Below are positions 45,266 to 56,150 of a DNA stretch of 64,000 nucleotides, piece by piece; position 1 is the stretch's first letter, and each line of letters begins with the position of its first letter. The notes beneath the pieces were generated by a model that saw nothing but the letters and a program-made list of their open reading frames with translations, did not search any database and was not told the origin of the DNA. A program made the translations under genes and the position numbers. The DNA comes from CAZJYI01 sp964550025 (GTDB taxonomy: Bacteria > Verrucomicrobiota > Kiritimatiellia > UBA8416 > CAYOBW01): NCBI GenBank assembly GCA_964550025.1, contig CAZJYI010000015.1, forward strand, positions 51,644 to 115,643, given 5' to 3'.

Positions 45266-45619
45266 GGGGAGATGTGCTCCGTTTGCGAAGGACGTTTGAC
45301 TCTGCCCGGAACAGTACGGGAAACCGCCGGGAGCGGTCAAGGTCCGCGGCGGCAGACGGCAGGGCATGGGCGGTTGTGCCTTTCTCATGGGGGACCTTCA
45401 CGTTTGCTTTGCGATCTCCGCGTACTTCCGTGTAAGGTTCTCTTCCGACTGGTGAGACGCGAGCGTCTGGAGGATCCGCTCGGATCCCGTCCAGACAGAC
45501 CGCGTCGGAACAGGGCTCGTGAGTGCGGGTGCAGAGCAGGAGCACCGTCCTACGGGGCCAACCGCGCCAGCTACCCTTTTCGGACGGGGTCTAGACAGCC
45601 AGAGGCCCGTGGAGTGAAC
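45266..45619. other. Gene-free spacer between divergent genes
   Basis: It contains TTTGCGATCTCCGCGTACTTCC (a repeat-like string near 45408-45430) and GGATCCGCTCGGATCC (45472-45487), a short palindrome. The bases before 45620 (GTGGAGTGAAC) include the Shine-Dalgarno of the next gene. No gene is supported. Confidence 0.5.
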
Positions 45620-46465
45620 ATGAACGAATCGACGGTGAGTTTTTCGCGGGGTAGGAATGACTTGTACGGCGTGCTGCATGTGCCCGGCGACGGGGAGTCG
45701 TGCGGGACGGGGGTGATCTTTCTGCACGGCTGGTCCGGTTGCCGGCTGGGGCCGCATCGCATGTTCGTCAAACTGGCGCGGCAGCTATGCAACGCCGGGT
45801 GCCATTGCCTGCGATTCGACTTCGCGGGGCGCGGCGAGAGCGGCGGCGCCGTGGACGAAACCTCCATCAATACGATGATCGAGGACACGCGGTCGGCCAT
45901 GCAATTCATGGCGTCGCGCGCCGGCGTCGCGAAGACCGTCCTGGTGGGCATCTGTTCGGGCTCCAAGGTGGCCATGGGGACGGCGGCCACGGCGGGCTGT
46001 GTGGACGAGATCGTTTTGCTGTCGCACGAGGCCATGGGCGAGCTGCGTAGGGAAGGGGACACCGATGCGCGCAAATCCCGCTCGGTTCTCAAAGCCTACC
46101 TGTTGAAGCTGACACGGCCCGAAACGTGGCGCAAAATCCTGACCGGCCGCGTGAACACACGAATGGTGGGCAAGGCGCTGGCACAGAGCGAATCGCCGGA
46201 CGAGGCGGAGCTTGTTGCGGAAACGGAATGGCACCGGCGGCTGGCCGATTGCTCCGGGCGCATGTTGTTCGTCTACGGCAGCAATGACCCCGCCACCCCG
46301 GCCGCGCATCCGAAATACGCCGCGTTCTGCCGGGACAACGAGCTCGACGCGGCTTTCCACATAGTGGACGGTGCCAACCACAGCTTCTACTCGCTGGCGT
46401 GGGAAAGCGAGGTCTGCAACACCGTTCGCGAGTGGCTGGGCACGGCACACTGTGGTTCCGAGTGA
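45620..46465 (+). CDS. Alpha/beta hydrolase with Cys nucleophile motif
   Basis: A product of 281 residues, without a signal peptide. Core motifs are FLHGWSGCRLGPHRMF, LRFDFAGRGESGG and the elbow LVGICSGSKVAM, where the nucleophile position is Cys112 (G-I-C-S-G). VDGANHSFYS supplies the His, and FVYGSNDPATP the acid. It is related in fold and in the G-x-C-x-G elbow to the two hydrolase-1 genes, but is more distant and unpaired. The ATG at 45620 has GGAG about 6 nt upstream. It is the first gene of the second biosynthetic block. An acyl or thioester substrate is inferred. Confidence 0.8.
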   Translation: MNESTVSFSRGRNDLYGVLHVPGDGESCGTGVIFLHGWSGCRLGPHRMFVKLARQLCNAGCHCLRFDFAGRGESGGAVDETSINTMIEDTRSAMQFMASRAGVAKTVLVGICSGSKVAMGTAATAGCVDEIVLLSHEAMGELRREGDTDARKSRSVLKAYLLKLTRPETWRKILTGRVNTRMVGKALAQSESPDEAELVAETEWHRRLADCSGRMLFVYGSNDPATPAAHPKYAAFCRDNELDAAFHIVDGANHSFYSLAWESEVCNTVREWLGTAHCGSE

Positions 46466-46503
46466 CCCCGTTGCCGTGACCATTCGACCGGGGGAGGAAC
46501 GGT

Positions 46504-46632
46504 TGGCCACAAAAGGCACAGAAGTCACAGAACGAGAAGATGCCGCAGAGGGCTTTGCGGACACCTGGGTGCTGTGACCATCAATACATCCAACCCGTTG
46601 CTTTTGTGCTTTTTTGTGTCTTCTGTGGCCAT
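46504..46632. repeat. Imperfect palindrome, family P6 (TGGCCACAAAAGGCACAGAAG arms)
   Basis: TTGGCCACAAAAGGCACAGA and TTTGTGTCTTCTGTGGCCA are inverted arms. It fills the gap between convergent genes (46466-46652) and may end transcription from both sides. Confidence 0.75.
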
Positions 46633-46652
46633 TTGCCCCCCCGGGTTGAGGG

Positions 46653-48275
<1,623 letters not shown>

Positions 48276-48340
48276 GCCGCGGAGCATCCCACAAACGGCC
48301 TGTGGTGGTCCAGCGTGGAGTTGGGGGAGAGCACCCTTCT

Positions 48341-48418
48341 GGGATGCGGGATGCGGGATGTGGGGTGTGGGGTGTGAGGTGTGGGATGCGGGGTCTGAAA
48401 CCTGAAATCTGAGATCTG
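48341..48418. repeat. Tandem words GGGATGCGGGATG then CTGAAATCTGAGATCTG
   Basis: Reiterated GGGATGC / GGGGTGT words run into CTGAAACCTGAAATCTGAGATCTG, the same word family as 53771-53981 and 63799-63829. It lies upstream of the symporter start. Confidence 0.8.
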
Positions 48419-48492
48419 CAATGCCAAGAGCCGGAGCCGGGAATGCCCCGGCAACCGGCGCCCGGTCCCCCCGCCTTCTCCCGGTCACCGGA

Positions 48493-50604
48493 TCAGGCCT
48501 GCGGCAACTCCCCCTTCACGACCTTCCCCGCGGGGTTGCGGGGGAGGGCAACCATGAAGATAATGCGCTGGGGGATCTTGTAGCTGGGGAGCCGCTCGAA
48601 GCAGTGGCCGCGGAGGTCGCGTTCGGTAACGGTCCCGTCCTCGGGCACGATGTAGGCCACAATCTGCTCGCCGAGAAAGGCGCGTGCGCCGGTGGCCTCG
48701 ACGCCCTTGACGGCCGCCTCGCGGACCTGCGGATGCGACATCAGAAAGGCCTCGACCTCCAGGGCGTACACGTTCTCGCCGCCGACGATAATCATGTCCT
48801 TCTGCCGACCTTTGAGTACGAAGTACCCTTCTTCGTCCACGCTGGCGCCGTCGCCCGTGCGGAACCACTCCCGTTCCCCTATGCGGACGATCGCTTCCTC
48901 CAATCGGCCGGGTTGGGCGTGGTAGGCCGAAATGACGTTTTCGCGTGCGATCAGCAGTTCACCGTCTTCTCCCCGGGGCAGTTTGCGGAGGTCTCTGTCC
49001 ACGACAATGGCGCCGACGTGGGGGAGGAGCTTCCCGATGGACTCGGGTCGCGTGTCGGCATCCTCGTCTCTCAGGACGTGCGTCATGCTGGTAGTCTCGG
49101 TCAGGCCGAAGAAATTGTGCAGACGGGTGTCTGGGAAGCGGCGGCGCAGCTCGCGGATGGCGCGCGTGTCCATGGGGCTCCCGGCGTAGGCGATCAGGCG
49201 CAGGGAGGACGTGTCGCGCTCCTCCAGTTCGGGAACCTTGAGCAACTGCCGTACGACCGATGGGGCTGTTGTGAGGGTCGTGACGCGTTCGCGTTCGATC
49301 ATCCGGAGCATCTCGTCCGGGCGCGTGGGTGATGCGATGACCGCGGTAGCCTTCGTGTAGGCGGCCGCGGGGAGGAACGTGTAAAAGGGGCCGCAGTGGA
49401 ACATAGGGCTGGTGAAGAGATTCACGTCGCTGCCACGGTAGTCGTGGGCGTTGATGGCGGCGACAATGTTGAACAGGACGTCGCTGTGACGCATGATAGC
49501 GCCCTTCGGTTTCCCGGTGGTCCCGGAAGTGTGCATGATGATGCAGGTCGCGTCCGGTTTCGCCCCTGGCGGGTCGACTCCGGCGGGGTCGGCTTCGAGC
49601 ATGGCGCCCCAGTTCACGCCGCGCCCGGGCGCACCGTGAAGTGTCACGACCAGGCGGGGGGGCGGTTGTACGGTCTCCGCGAGTGCCTCATCCCGCGCTG
49701 CGCGTACGACGAGCACGTCGGGCTTGACTCCGTCGATGATGCCGCCAACGTCATGGGGCTTGAGCCACGTATTGAGCGGTACGATGACGCCGCCCAGGCG
49801 CGCCACGGCCCAGTAGAGGAGGCAGTACTCGATACTGTTGGGCAGTGCCGCCGCTACCGTGGGAGAATCCGTTCCGCTTCCGGTGACGAGTGACGCCGCG
49901 ATGGCGCCGACCGCGGTGTCGGCTTCTCCGTAAGTCATGCGTCTGTCCCCGTCGACGAAGGCAACCGTGTCCGGGACCATCCGCACGGCCTCGTCCCACA
50001 GGTCGCGTGTCGTGCAAGGCAGCTTCCGTACCGCCCGGGGGTTCTGCCGCAGCAGTTCTTCCAGGATCGGTTCGATGGTGTCGGCCACGCGGCGGTTCCC
50101 GAGCTCGTTCGGGTGGTTCGTCGCGTCCCAGCAACAGCGCCGTCCCATGATCCACTCCTGGATGTTGGCTATGTAGGGGCACTCGTGGCGGGTGGCGACC
50201 GCTTCTTCCAGTTCACGGTACGCCGTTCCCCGTTTGTCCGTCCCTTCGGTCTTGGCGACGGGACGGCCGCTGTCGTCGCGGCAGTTCCCGAAGACCCCCA
50301 GGATAACGGGGGTAGCCCCCGCACGCCGCACGCGCGAGACGATGGTCTCCAGGTCCCGGGCCCACGCCTCAGGCCGACGTTCGTTGCGATGCCAGTCGTT
50401 GGCGCCGAGCTCGATCAGCACAATGTCGGGCGATTCCGCGAGTACATCCGCCTCGAGACGGAGCAGCGCATCGGCAATCGTCTCGCCGCCGACACCTCTG
50501 TTCACGAACGCGTGCCCTGCGAACCGTTCCTGCAGGATATCGCTGAAACGCCCGCCGTCACCGCCGCACGACGTCAAACTGTCACCAAAACAGACGATCT
50601 TCAT
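48493..50604 (-). CDS. SGNH hydrolase fused to an acyl-CoA/AMP ligase
   Basis: A product of 703 residues. Residues 1-185 form an SGNH hydrolase: Ser9 (FGDSLTS), Asn69 (GANDW) and Asp160/His164 (WDATNHPNE; one residue more between Asp and His than usual). Residues about 200-703 form an ANL-superfamily ligase with the phosphate loop MHTSGTTGKPKG (358-369), FGLTETT, WFRTGDGASVDEEGYF and the C-terminal GRQKDMIIVGGENVY with final Lys in PAGKV. It would activate a carboxylic acid as adenylate and pass it to CoA or a carrier. The fusion suggests coupled hydrolysis and activation. ATG at 50604 starts the SGNH homology directly. It is divergent from the A-PCP gene at 50938. Confidence 0.88.
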   Translation of the reverse strand: MKIVCFGDSLTSCGGDGGRFSDILQERFAGHAFVNRGVGGETIADALLRLEADVLAESPDIVLIELGANDWHRNERRPEAWARDLETIVSRVRRAGATPVILGVFGNCRDDSGRPVAKTEGTDKRGTAYRELEEAVATRHECPYIANIQEWIMGRRCCWDATNHPNELGNRRVADTIEPILEELLRQNPRAVRKLPCTTRDLWDEAVRMVPDTVAFVDGDRRMTYGEADTAVGAIAASLVTGSGTDSPTVAAALPNSIEYCLLYWAVARLGGVIVPLNTWLKPHDVGGIIDGVKPDVLVVRAARDEALAETVQPPPRLVVTLHGAPGRGVNWGAMLEADPAGVDPPGAKPDATCIIMHTSGTTGKPKGAIMRHSDVLFNIVAAINAHDYRGSDVNLFTSPMFHCGPFYTFLPAAAYTKATAVIASPTRPDEMLRMIERERVTTLTTAPSVVRQLLKVPELEERDTSSLRLIAYAGSPMDTRAIRELRRRFPDTRLHNFFGLTETTSMTHVLRDEDADTRPESIGKLLPHVGAIVVDRDLRKLPRGEDGELLIARENVISAYHAQPGRLEEAIVRIGEREWFRTGDGASVDEEGYFVLKGRQKDMIIVGGENVYALEVEAFLMSHPQVREAAVKGVEATGARAFLGEQIVAYIVPEDGTVTERDLRGHCFERLPSYKIPQRIIFMVALPRNPAGKVVKGELPQA

Positions 50605-50640
50605 CCTGATCCACACTTAGCAAGGTCCAGAAGTGCTTGT

Positions 50641-50711
50641 CTAGTGGCAAGTGGCAAGTGGCGAGTGGCAAGTGGCAAGTGGCGAGTGGCGAGGGGCGAG
50701 GGGCGAGGGGG
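50641..50711. repeat. Tandem word repeat (GTGGCAAGTGGCGAGTGGC type), second copy
   Basis: The words GTGGCAA, GTGGCGA and GGGGCGA recur in tandem, as at 4231-4280. It lies in the 333-bp divergent spacer 50605-50937. The spacer also holds CCGCCTCACGGCGG and the leader GGGAAAGGGC before 50938. Confidence 0.8.
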
Positions 50712-50937
50712 CGCCCCGCACCCACGCGAAGGGGACCGCCTCACGGCGGAACTACGAACATCGCCGCATCCGTTTGTGCGCTCGTGAGAGCGTATCCCCG
50801 ACTAGCAACGAAACTCAGATGCGGCTGAAGCGCTGTGAGCTTGACGGTTCGCGGCCGGGCTGGTTGAATCCCCCAATCCAGGACGGCGTGGACCGGTGCA
50901 TTCGATGCCGGGGATGGGAAAGGGCTGGTCAGAAGAC

Positions 50938-52746
50938 ATGATGCGTGCGGACTATCCTCCAACCGATGTGCCTTTCGCCGAGATCGCAGCGGAACACGGA
51001 GAGGCCGTGGCGGTTTCGGATGTGGGGGGCGCGGAGATCACCTATGCGGAACTGAATGCGCGGGCCGGCGGTATCGGCGCGGCACTGCGCGAGCACGGTG
51101 TGTCACGCGGCGTGGTGGTCGGGATCGGGATCGGCCGCGGCATCCCCTATGTGGCGTCGCTTCTCGGAGTCATGAAGAGCGGAGGCATTGCCATGCCGTT
51201 GGCCCTCGATAGCCCGCCGCGCCGTCTCGAACAGATGCTGCAGACCTCGGAGGCAGACCTCCTCCTGACGACGGCGGCGGAGCTGGACGGCTGGCGAACA
51301 CGCCTGCGACCGATCGCCGGCGCGCCTCGCCTGCTGGCCGTCGACGATCTGCCGCCGCTGGCGCAGTATGCCGACTCCGATCGCGAGTCGCTCGACACCG
51401 GTTACCTCATCTTCACGTCCGGCTCCACCGGGGTGCCCAAAGGGGTGGCGGGCCGATGGTCGGGCGTAACGCAGTTCGTGCGTTGGGAGATCGGCGAGTT
51501 CGGCGTGGGGAACGACAGCCGTGTGAGCTTTCTCGCGCCTCCGACGTTTGACGTCAGCCTGCGTGATATCTTCGTGCCGCTCCTGTCCGGCGGCACGCTC
51601 TGTATTCCGGATGCCGACATGGTTGCGAACGCGAAGGGCTTGGCCGATTGGCTTGCCGAACAGTCGGTGACGCTGGTGCACTGCGTGCCGACGGTCTTTC
51701 GACAGCTTCTGCGTGAACTGGCTTCGCGCGAAGGCGACCCGTTGCCCGCGCTGGCGAGAGTGCTGTTGGCAGGCGAATCCCTGTATGCCGAGGACGTCAG
51801 GCGTTGGCGCGAGGCGGTTGGTGAACGCGTCGAGCTCGTCAACCTGTACGGGCCGACCGAAACCACCCTGGCCAAGGCATTCTACCGGATTGGTCAGATT
51901 CCCGGAACCGAAAGCGGCATCGTGCCCATTGGCCGGCCGATCGCCGACTCGGAGCTTCTCGTCGTGCGCGACGGCCGCCCGTGCGAGGACGGCCACATCG
52001 GTGAGATTCACATACGGACACCTTTTAGGAGTAACGGGTACTACGGGCGGCCGGACCTGACTTCAGAGGCCTTCGTCGCGGACCCGTCCGGATCGGGAGC
52101 GGACGGCGTGGTATATCGTACCGGCGACCAGGGCCGTGTGCTGCCCGACGGGACGATCGAGTTCCTGGGCCGCCTGGATGACCAGGTGAAAGTGAACGGC
52201 ATTCGCATAGAGCTGGGCGAGGTGGCGAGCCATTTGCGGCGCATGCCCGAGATCGAGGAGGCCGTGGCGGGCGTTCAGCGGGACCGGGACGGAGCCAGCC
52301 GCCTCGTGGCTTACTACTCGGCGACGGAACCGCTCGAGGCCGGGCGCGTGCGGGCACACCTGGCCGAGTACCTGCCGGTCGGGATGCTGCCCGGTTTCTA
52401 CGTGCAGCTCGATGCGTTGCCTGTCAATATCCGGGGGAAGATCGACCGCAAGGCGCTGCCGATGCCCGCCGAGCTGCTGTACGAGCAGGAGGCATTCGTC
52501 GAACCGTCGGGAGACGTTGAAGAGAAGCTGGCCGTTATCTGGCAGGAGGTCCTGGGGATGGACCGCATCAGCGCGGAGCAATCATTCTTCGAGATGGGGG
52601 GCGATTCGCTGAGAGCTATCCGCGCCATCGGTCGCATGTATCGTGCGTTCGGCGTGGAAGTCAGTCTGCGCGATGTCTATCAGCGCGGGTCCGTACGGGC
52701 ACTTGCGCGTTGGATCGAGGATCAGTGTTCGGGAAAGGAGGCGTGA
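50938..52746 (+). CDS. Stand-alone A-PCP amino acid adenylation protein
   Basis: A product of 602 residues. The adenylation domain (about 1-500) has FTSGSTGVPKG, NLYGPTETT, YRTGDQGRVLPDGTIEFLGR and the catalytic Lys in RGKIDRK. The carrier domain (about 515-595) has Ser557 in FFEMGGDSLRAI. The specificity residues read D-V-R-H-L-A-L-L-A, which I cannot assign. It loads an amino or related acid onto its own carrier for a partner enzyme. Alternative upstream starts at 50896, 50905 and 50914 exist; ATG 50938 best fits the leader GGGAAAGGGC and domain start. It ends 3 bp before the NAD-synthase-like gene and is probably co-transcribed with it. Confidence 0.9.
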   Translation: MMRADYPPTDVPFAEIAAEHGEAVAVSDVGGAEITYAELNARAGGIGAALREHGVSRGVVVGIGIGRGIPYVASLLGVMKSGGIAMPLALDSPPRRLEQMLQTSEADLLLTTAAELDGWRTRLRPIAGAPRLLAVDDLPPLAQYADSDRESLDTGYLIFTSGSTGVPKGVAGRWSGVTQFVRWEIGEFGVGNDSRVSFLAPPTFDVSLRDIFVPLLSGGTLCIPDADMVANAKGLADWLAEQSVTLVHCVPTVFRQLLRELASREGDPLPALARVLLAGESLYAEDVRRWREAVGERVELVNLYGPTETTLAKAFYRIGQIPGTESGIVPIGRPIADSELLVVRDGRPCEDGHIGEIHIRTPFRSNGYYGRPDLTSEAFVADPSGSGADGVVYRTGDQGRVLPDGTIEFLGRLDDQVKVNGIRIELGEVASHLRRMPEIEEAVAGVQRDRDGASRLVAYYSATEPLEAGRVRAHLAEYLPVGMLPGFYVQLDALPVNIRGKIDRKALPMPAELLYEQEAFVEPSGDVEEKLAVIWQEVLGMDRISAEQSFFEMGGDSLRAIRAIGRMYRAFGVEVSLRDVYQRGSVRALARWIEDQCSGKEA

Positions 52747-52749
52747 GGC

Positions 52750-53730
52750 GTGGGCAGGCCCTTTGCCGAGATTCATCCCCTGTTGCGCATCGACGCTGAG
52801 CAGGTTGTCGCCGGTCTTGTCCAGCGGATCAAGGAGCAGGTGCGGTTCGAGTTGGGGCGGGAAGGGGCGGTTGTGGGGATCTCCGGCGGGGTGGACAGCA
52901 GCGTTGTCGGTGCGCTCTGCGTGGGGGCGTTGGGGCGTGAAGGCGTCGTGGGCGTTCTCATGCCCGAACGGGACTCGGCAGCGTCGACACTGGAACTGTC
53001 ACGGTTGGTTGCCGACCATCTCGGTGTTCGCGCCTGCGAGGAGGACATCACGCCCATGCTGGAATCCGCCGGCTGCTACCGCCGCAGGGACGAGGCGGTT
53101 CGGCAGATTGTGCCGGGCTACGCCGCGGGGTACTCCTGCAAGTTGGTGACCGAGAGCGTGCTCGAGTGCGACGACGTGCCGGGGTACGCGATCGTTGTCG
53201 CGTCGCCGGACGGTCGCACTCAACGCGAGTCACTCCCGATCGAGGTGCTGCGCGCCGTGGTGGCGGCCACCAACTTCAAGCAGCGCACGCGCAAAATGCT
53301 GGAGTACTACTACGCCGACCGCTACCACTTCGCGGTGGCCGGCACGCCCAACCGGCTGGAGTATGAACTGGGGTTTTTCGTCAAGAACGGCGACGGCGCC
53401 GCCGATCTGAAGCCCATCGCGCACCTGTACAAGAGCCACGTCTACCAGTTGGCCGAGTACCTGGGTGTGCCGGACGCCGTGACGGCACAGACCCCGTCGA
53501 CCGACACCTACTCGCTGGAACAGACGCAGGAGGAGTTCTTCTTCGCGTTGCCGCTCGAGCTGCTTGACCTGTGCCTGTTGTGCAAGAACAGCGGCAAGTC
53601 GTTTGCCGAAGCGGCGGAGATTACTGGGCTCAGCGAAGACCAGGTTGCCGCGGTGTTTGCGGATATCGTGGCCAAGCGCAGCCTGGCAGCTTACCTGCAC
53701 GCAGGACCGCTGCTGGGGAATATCGATTGA
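52750..53730 (+). CDS. NAD-synthase-like ATP pyrophosphatase
   Basis: A product of 326 residues of the NadE family without a glutaminase domain, so it would use ammonia. The PP-loop GISGGVDSS (43-51), AGTPNRLEYELGFFVKNGDG, LYKSHVYQLAEYLGVP and TPSTDTYSLEQTQEEFFF are typical of NAD synthases. Such enzymes adenylate a carboxyl group and amidate it. GTG at 52750 has AAAGGAGG about 8 nt upstream. Tight linkage to A-PCP and AsnB genes suggests a role in the pathway (amide formation) rather than housekeeping NAD synthesis, but the sequence alone does not decide. Confidence 0.86.
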   Translation: MGRPFAEIHPLLRIDAEQVVAGLVQRIKEQVRFELGREGAVVGISGGVDSSVVGALCVGALGREGVVGVLMPERDSAASTLELSRLVADHLGVRACEEDITPMLESAGCYRRRDEAVRQIVPGYAAGYSCKLVTESVLECDDVPGYAIVVASPDGRTQRESLPIEVLRAVVAATNFKQRTRKMLEYYYADRYHFAVAGTPNRLEYELGFFVKNGDGAADLKPIAHLYKSHVYQLAEYLGVPDAVTAQTPSTDTYSLEQTQEEFFFALPLELLDLCLLCKNSGKSFAEAAEITGLSEDQVAAVFADIVAKRSLAAYLHAGPLLGNID

Positions 53731-53770
53731 CGATGGCGGGATGCGGATCTCGCGAGGAGGTGCCGCGCTT

Positions 53771-53981
53771 CTGATATCTGAACTCCGAACTCTGAACTCC
53801 GAACTCTGAAATCTGAGATCTGAAATCTGAGATCTGANNNNNNNNNNNNNNNNNNNNNNNNNNNNNNNNNNNNNNNNNNNNNNNNNNNNNNNNNNNNNNN
53901 NNNNNNNNNNNNNNNNNNNNNNNNNNNNNNNNNNNNNTCTGAAATCTGAGATCTGAAATCTGAGATCTGAGATGTGAAATC
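53771..53981. repeat. Tandem word repeat (CTGAAATCTGAGATCTGAAA), interrupted by assembly gap
   Basis: GAACTCCGAACTCTGAACTCCG words pass into CTGAAATCTGAGATCTGAAA repeats on both sides of 100 N. The same words occur at 48391-48418 and 63799-63829. Its true length is unknown. Confidence 0.9.
53838..53937. other. Assembly gap of 100 N
   Basis: 100 consecutive N sit inside a tandem repeat. The number is probably a placeholder, so the distance between the NAD-synthase-like and AsnB genes is not known. Confidence 0.98.
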
Positions 53982-54034
53982 GGCGTGCCGAAGGCCACGC
54001 CAACACAACAACCAACAGGAATCGGCAAACTGCA

Positions 54035-55912
54035 ATGTGCGGCATAGCGGGCACTTTCGATCTCAGGCCTTGCGGGCGGGAACCGTCCGTCGAGCTTCTC
54101 GAGTCGCTCACCGAGCCGTTCGCCTATCGCGGTCCGGACGAGGCGGGGTATCACACGGGGGGCGGTATCGGCCTGGCCGTCCGACGCCTGGCCATCATGG
54201 ATCCCGAGAACGGTCAGCAGCCCATGTGCGGGCCGGGCCGCGACGTCGTTTCGGTGTGCAACGGGGAAATCTACAACCACGGCGAATTGCGTGATGCGCT
54301 GGTCGCCGGAGGACACACCTTCCGGACGCGGTGCGACGTAGAGATCCTCGTGCCGATGTACCGTCAGTTCGGCACGCGGTTTGTCGAGCAGCTCAACGGC
54401 CAGTTCGCCTTCGCCGTCTACGACCGGGAGCGTCACCGGCTGATCCTTGGGCGCGACCAGATGGGCATCAGCCCGCTATTCTACACGCGGTGCGGTGACA
54501 CGCTTGTCTTTGCCTCGGAGATCAAAGGCATTCTCCAGTACCCGGGCGTGGCCCGCGAAGTCGACCTGGAAGGGCTCGACCAGATGATGACGTTTCCCGG
54601 GCTCACCAGCCCGCGGACGATGTTCAAAGGCATTCACAGCCTGCCGCCGGGGCACATCCTGATTGCCGGTGACGGTGGCTATGACGTCCGCTGCTATTGG
54701 GATATCGACTTTCCGCGGGCGGAAGCGATTGCGACGGGCCGCTCGGAAGAGGATGCGGCCGATGAGCTCGAAGCGGTCCTGACACGCGCTGTCGAGCGGC
54801 GCCTCCAGGCCGACGTGCCGGTCGGGCTCTACGTCAGCGGAGGGATCGACTCCTCTCTCGTTGCCTCGCTCGTGCACGAGCTGTCCCCGGAACGGCGGCA
54901 TTCGTTCTCTATCCGCTTCCCCGCGGCGGACATCGACGAGGGTGTGTTTCAGGGGATGGTTGTCGAACGCATCGGCACGCAGCACCACGAGACGCTCTTC
55001 GACAGTGACGCCATCGGGGATCGCCTGCGCGACATCGTCTTCCATGCCGAGACGCCGCTGAGAGAGTCCTACAACACCTGTTCGCTTGCGCTTTCCGCGC
55101 TGGTGCGTAGTCACGGAATGAAAGTCGTTCTGACGGGGGAAGGTGCCGACGAGCTTCTCGGCGGCTACGTTGGCTACCGGTTGGACACGGAGCGCGGGGC
55201 AGGGGGGCAGGGCGGCGGACCGGTCGGTGTCGAAGCGCTTCTGGAGCGGGAATGGCGGGAGATGTTCTGGGGGGAGCCGGACTTTCTCTACGAACGGAGC
55301 TACGTTGACCACCGTGAGACGCGCCGGGCTCTCTACTCGGACGCCGTCAACGAGCAGTTTGCCGACTTCGACTGTACACGTCGAGCGCTGCTGGACACGG
55401 GAAGGCTGAAGGGACTCCATCCCTTCCACCGGCGCTCTTACGTCGACTGCAAGATGCGCCTGGCCGATCACCTGCTCGCCGACCACGGCGACCGCGTTGC
55501 GTACGCCAACTCCGTCGAAGCGCGCTATCCGTACCTCGACCTCGACGTGGTCCGGCTCGCGAGCCGGCTGTCGCCCGAACTGCTGCTCAGGGAAGGACAG
55601 GAGAAAGCCCTGCTACGCCGTGTCGGGCTGCGTCATCTCCCGGAGGAGATCCCGCGGCGCGGCAAGTTTGCGTTCGTCGCTCCCGGGACGCCGCTGCTGC
55701 TGCAGGCCGGCACGGAGTGGGTTGCTGATATGCTCTCCCGCGAACAGGTGTCCCGTGCGGGTTACTTCAATCCCGACACGGTCGAGCACCTGAAAGCACG
55801 CTACACCCGCCCCGGCTTCGACCTGAGCACGACCTTCGAGGACGACTGGCTGATGCTCATCCTCACCTTCACCATCCTGCTCGAGACCTTTGACCTGCCT
55901 GCACTCGGATAG
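54035..55912 (+). CDS. AsnB-type glutamine-dependent amidotransferase
   Basis: A product of 625 residues. The glutaminase domain (about 1-210) keeps the nucleophile Cys2 (MCGIAGTFDL), RGPDEAG and VCNGEIYNH. The synthetase domain has the PP-loop VSGGIDSS (267-274), VLTGEGADELLGGY and SVEARYPYLD. It would transfer ammonia from glutamine to an acyl adenylate. Free asparagine synthesis is possible, but similar enzymes amidate exopolysaccharide or secondary-metabolite precursors, and exosortase A loci carry one. Cys2 argues against a beta-lactam-synthetase type enzyme, which lacks it. The start is fixed by the required Cys after Met. It follows the repeat/gap at 53771-53981. Confidence 0.92.
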   Translation: MCGIAGTFDLRPCGREPSVELLESLTEPFAYRGPDEAGYHTGGGIGLAVRRLAIMDPENGQQPMCGPGRDVVSVCNGEIYNHGELRDALVAGGHTFRTRCDVEILVPMYRQFGTRFVEQLNGQFAFAVYDRERHRLILGRDQMGISPLFYTRCGDTLVFASEIKGILQYPGVAREVDLEGLDQMMTFPGLTSPRTMFKGIHSLPPGHILIAGDGGYDVRCYWDIDFPRAEAIATGRSEEDAADELEAVLTRAVERRLQADVPVGLYVSGGIDSSLVASLVHELSPERRHSFSIRFPAADIDEGVFQGMVVERIGTQHHETLFDSDAIGDRLRDIVFHAETPLRESYNTCSLALSALVRSHGMKVVLTGEGADELLGGYVGYRLDTERGAGGQGGGPVGVEALLEREWREMFWGEPDFLYERSYVDHRETRRALYSDAVNEQFADFDCTRRALLDTGRLKGLHPFHRRSYVDCKMRLADHLLADHGDRVAYANSVEARYPYLDLDVVRLASRLSPELLLREGQEKALLRRVGLRHLPEEIPRRGKFAFVAPGTPLLLQAGTEWVADMLSREQVSRAGYFNPDTVEHLKARYTRPGFDLSTTFEDDWLMLILTFTILLETFDLPALG

Positions 55913-55956
55913 GACCGAGGCCGGCGGTATGGCGGGGAGCGGTTCGGGATTCGTTT

Positions 55957-56045
55957 TGGACTCGCGACCAACGACTCGCGACTCGCGGTTGTTTTGGGAC
56001 TCGCGACGCTCTGACTTGCGGCATCGCGCGCCGCTGGTCCGGAGC
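55957..56045. repeat. Tandem word repeat (GACTCGCGACC type), copy 1
   Basis: GGACTCGCGACCA, ACGACTCGCGACTCGCGG and GCGGCATCGCGCGCCGCTGG form reiterated words. A second copy in the same orientation lies at 56904-57000. Confidence 0.82.
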
Positions 56046-56150
56046 GGGCAAAAAGGTGGCAGTTTTTTTCCGGAAATGACCATTTGTGCGGCCTTCTATG
56101 TAATAGAAGGCGCAGTAGGGCGCTCTTCGCTATTATGGAGGACGCGGACC

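Noticed and set aside
53771..53981. CRISPR array
   Set aside because: The repeats are contiguous words without unique spacers, and no cas gene is seen.
54035..55912. AsnB-like gene as a beta-lactam synthetase acting on the predicted beta-amino acid
   Set aside because: Known beta-lactam synthetases have lost Cys2. Here Cys2 is present, so glutamine-dependent amidation is more likely.
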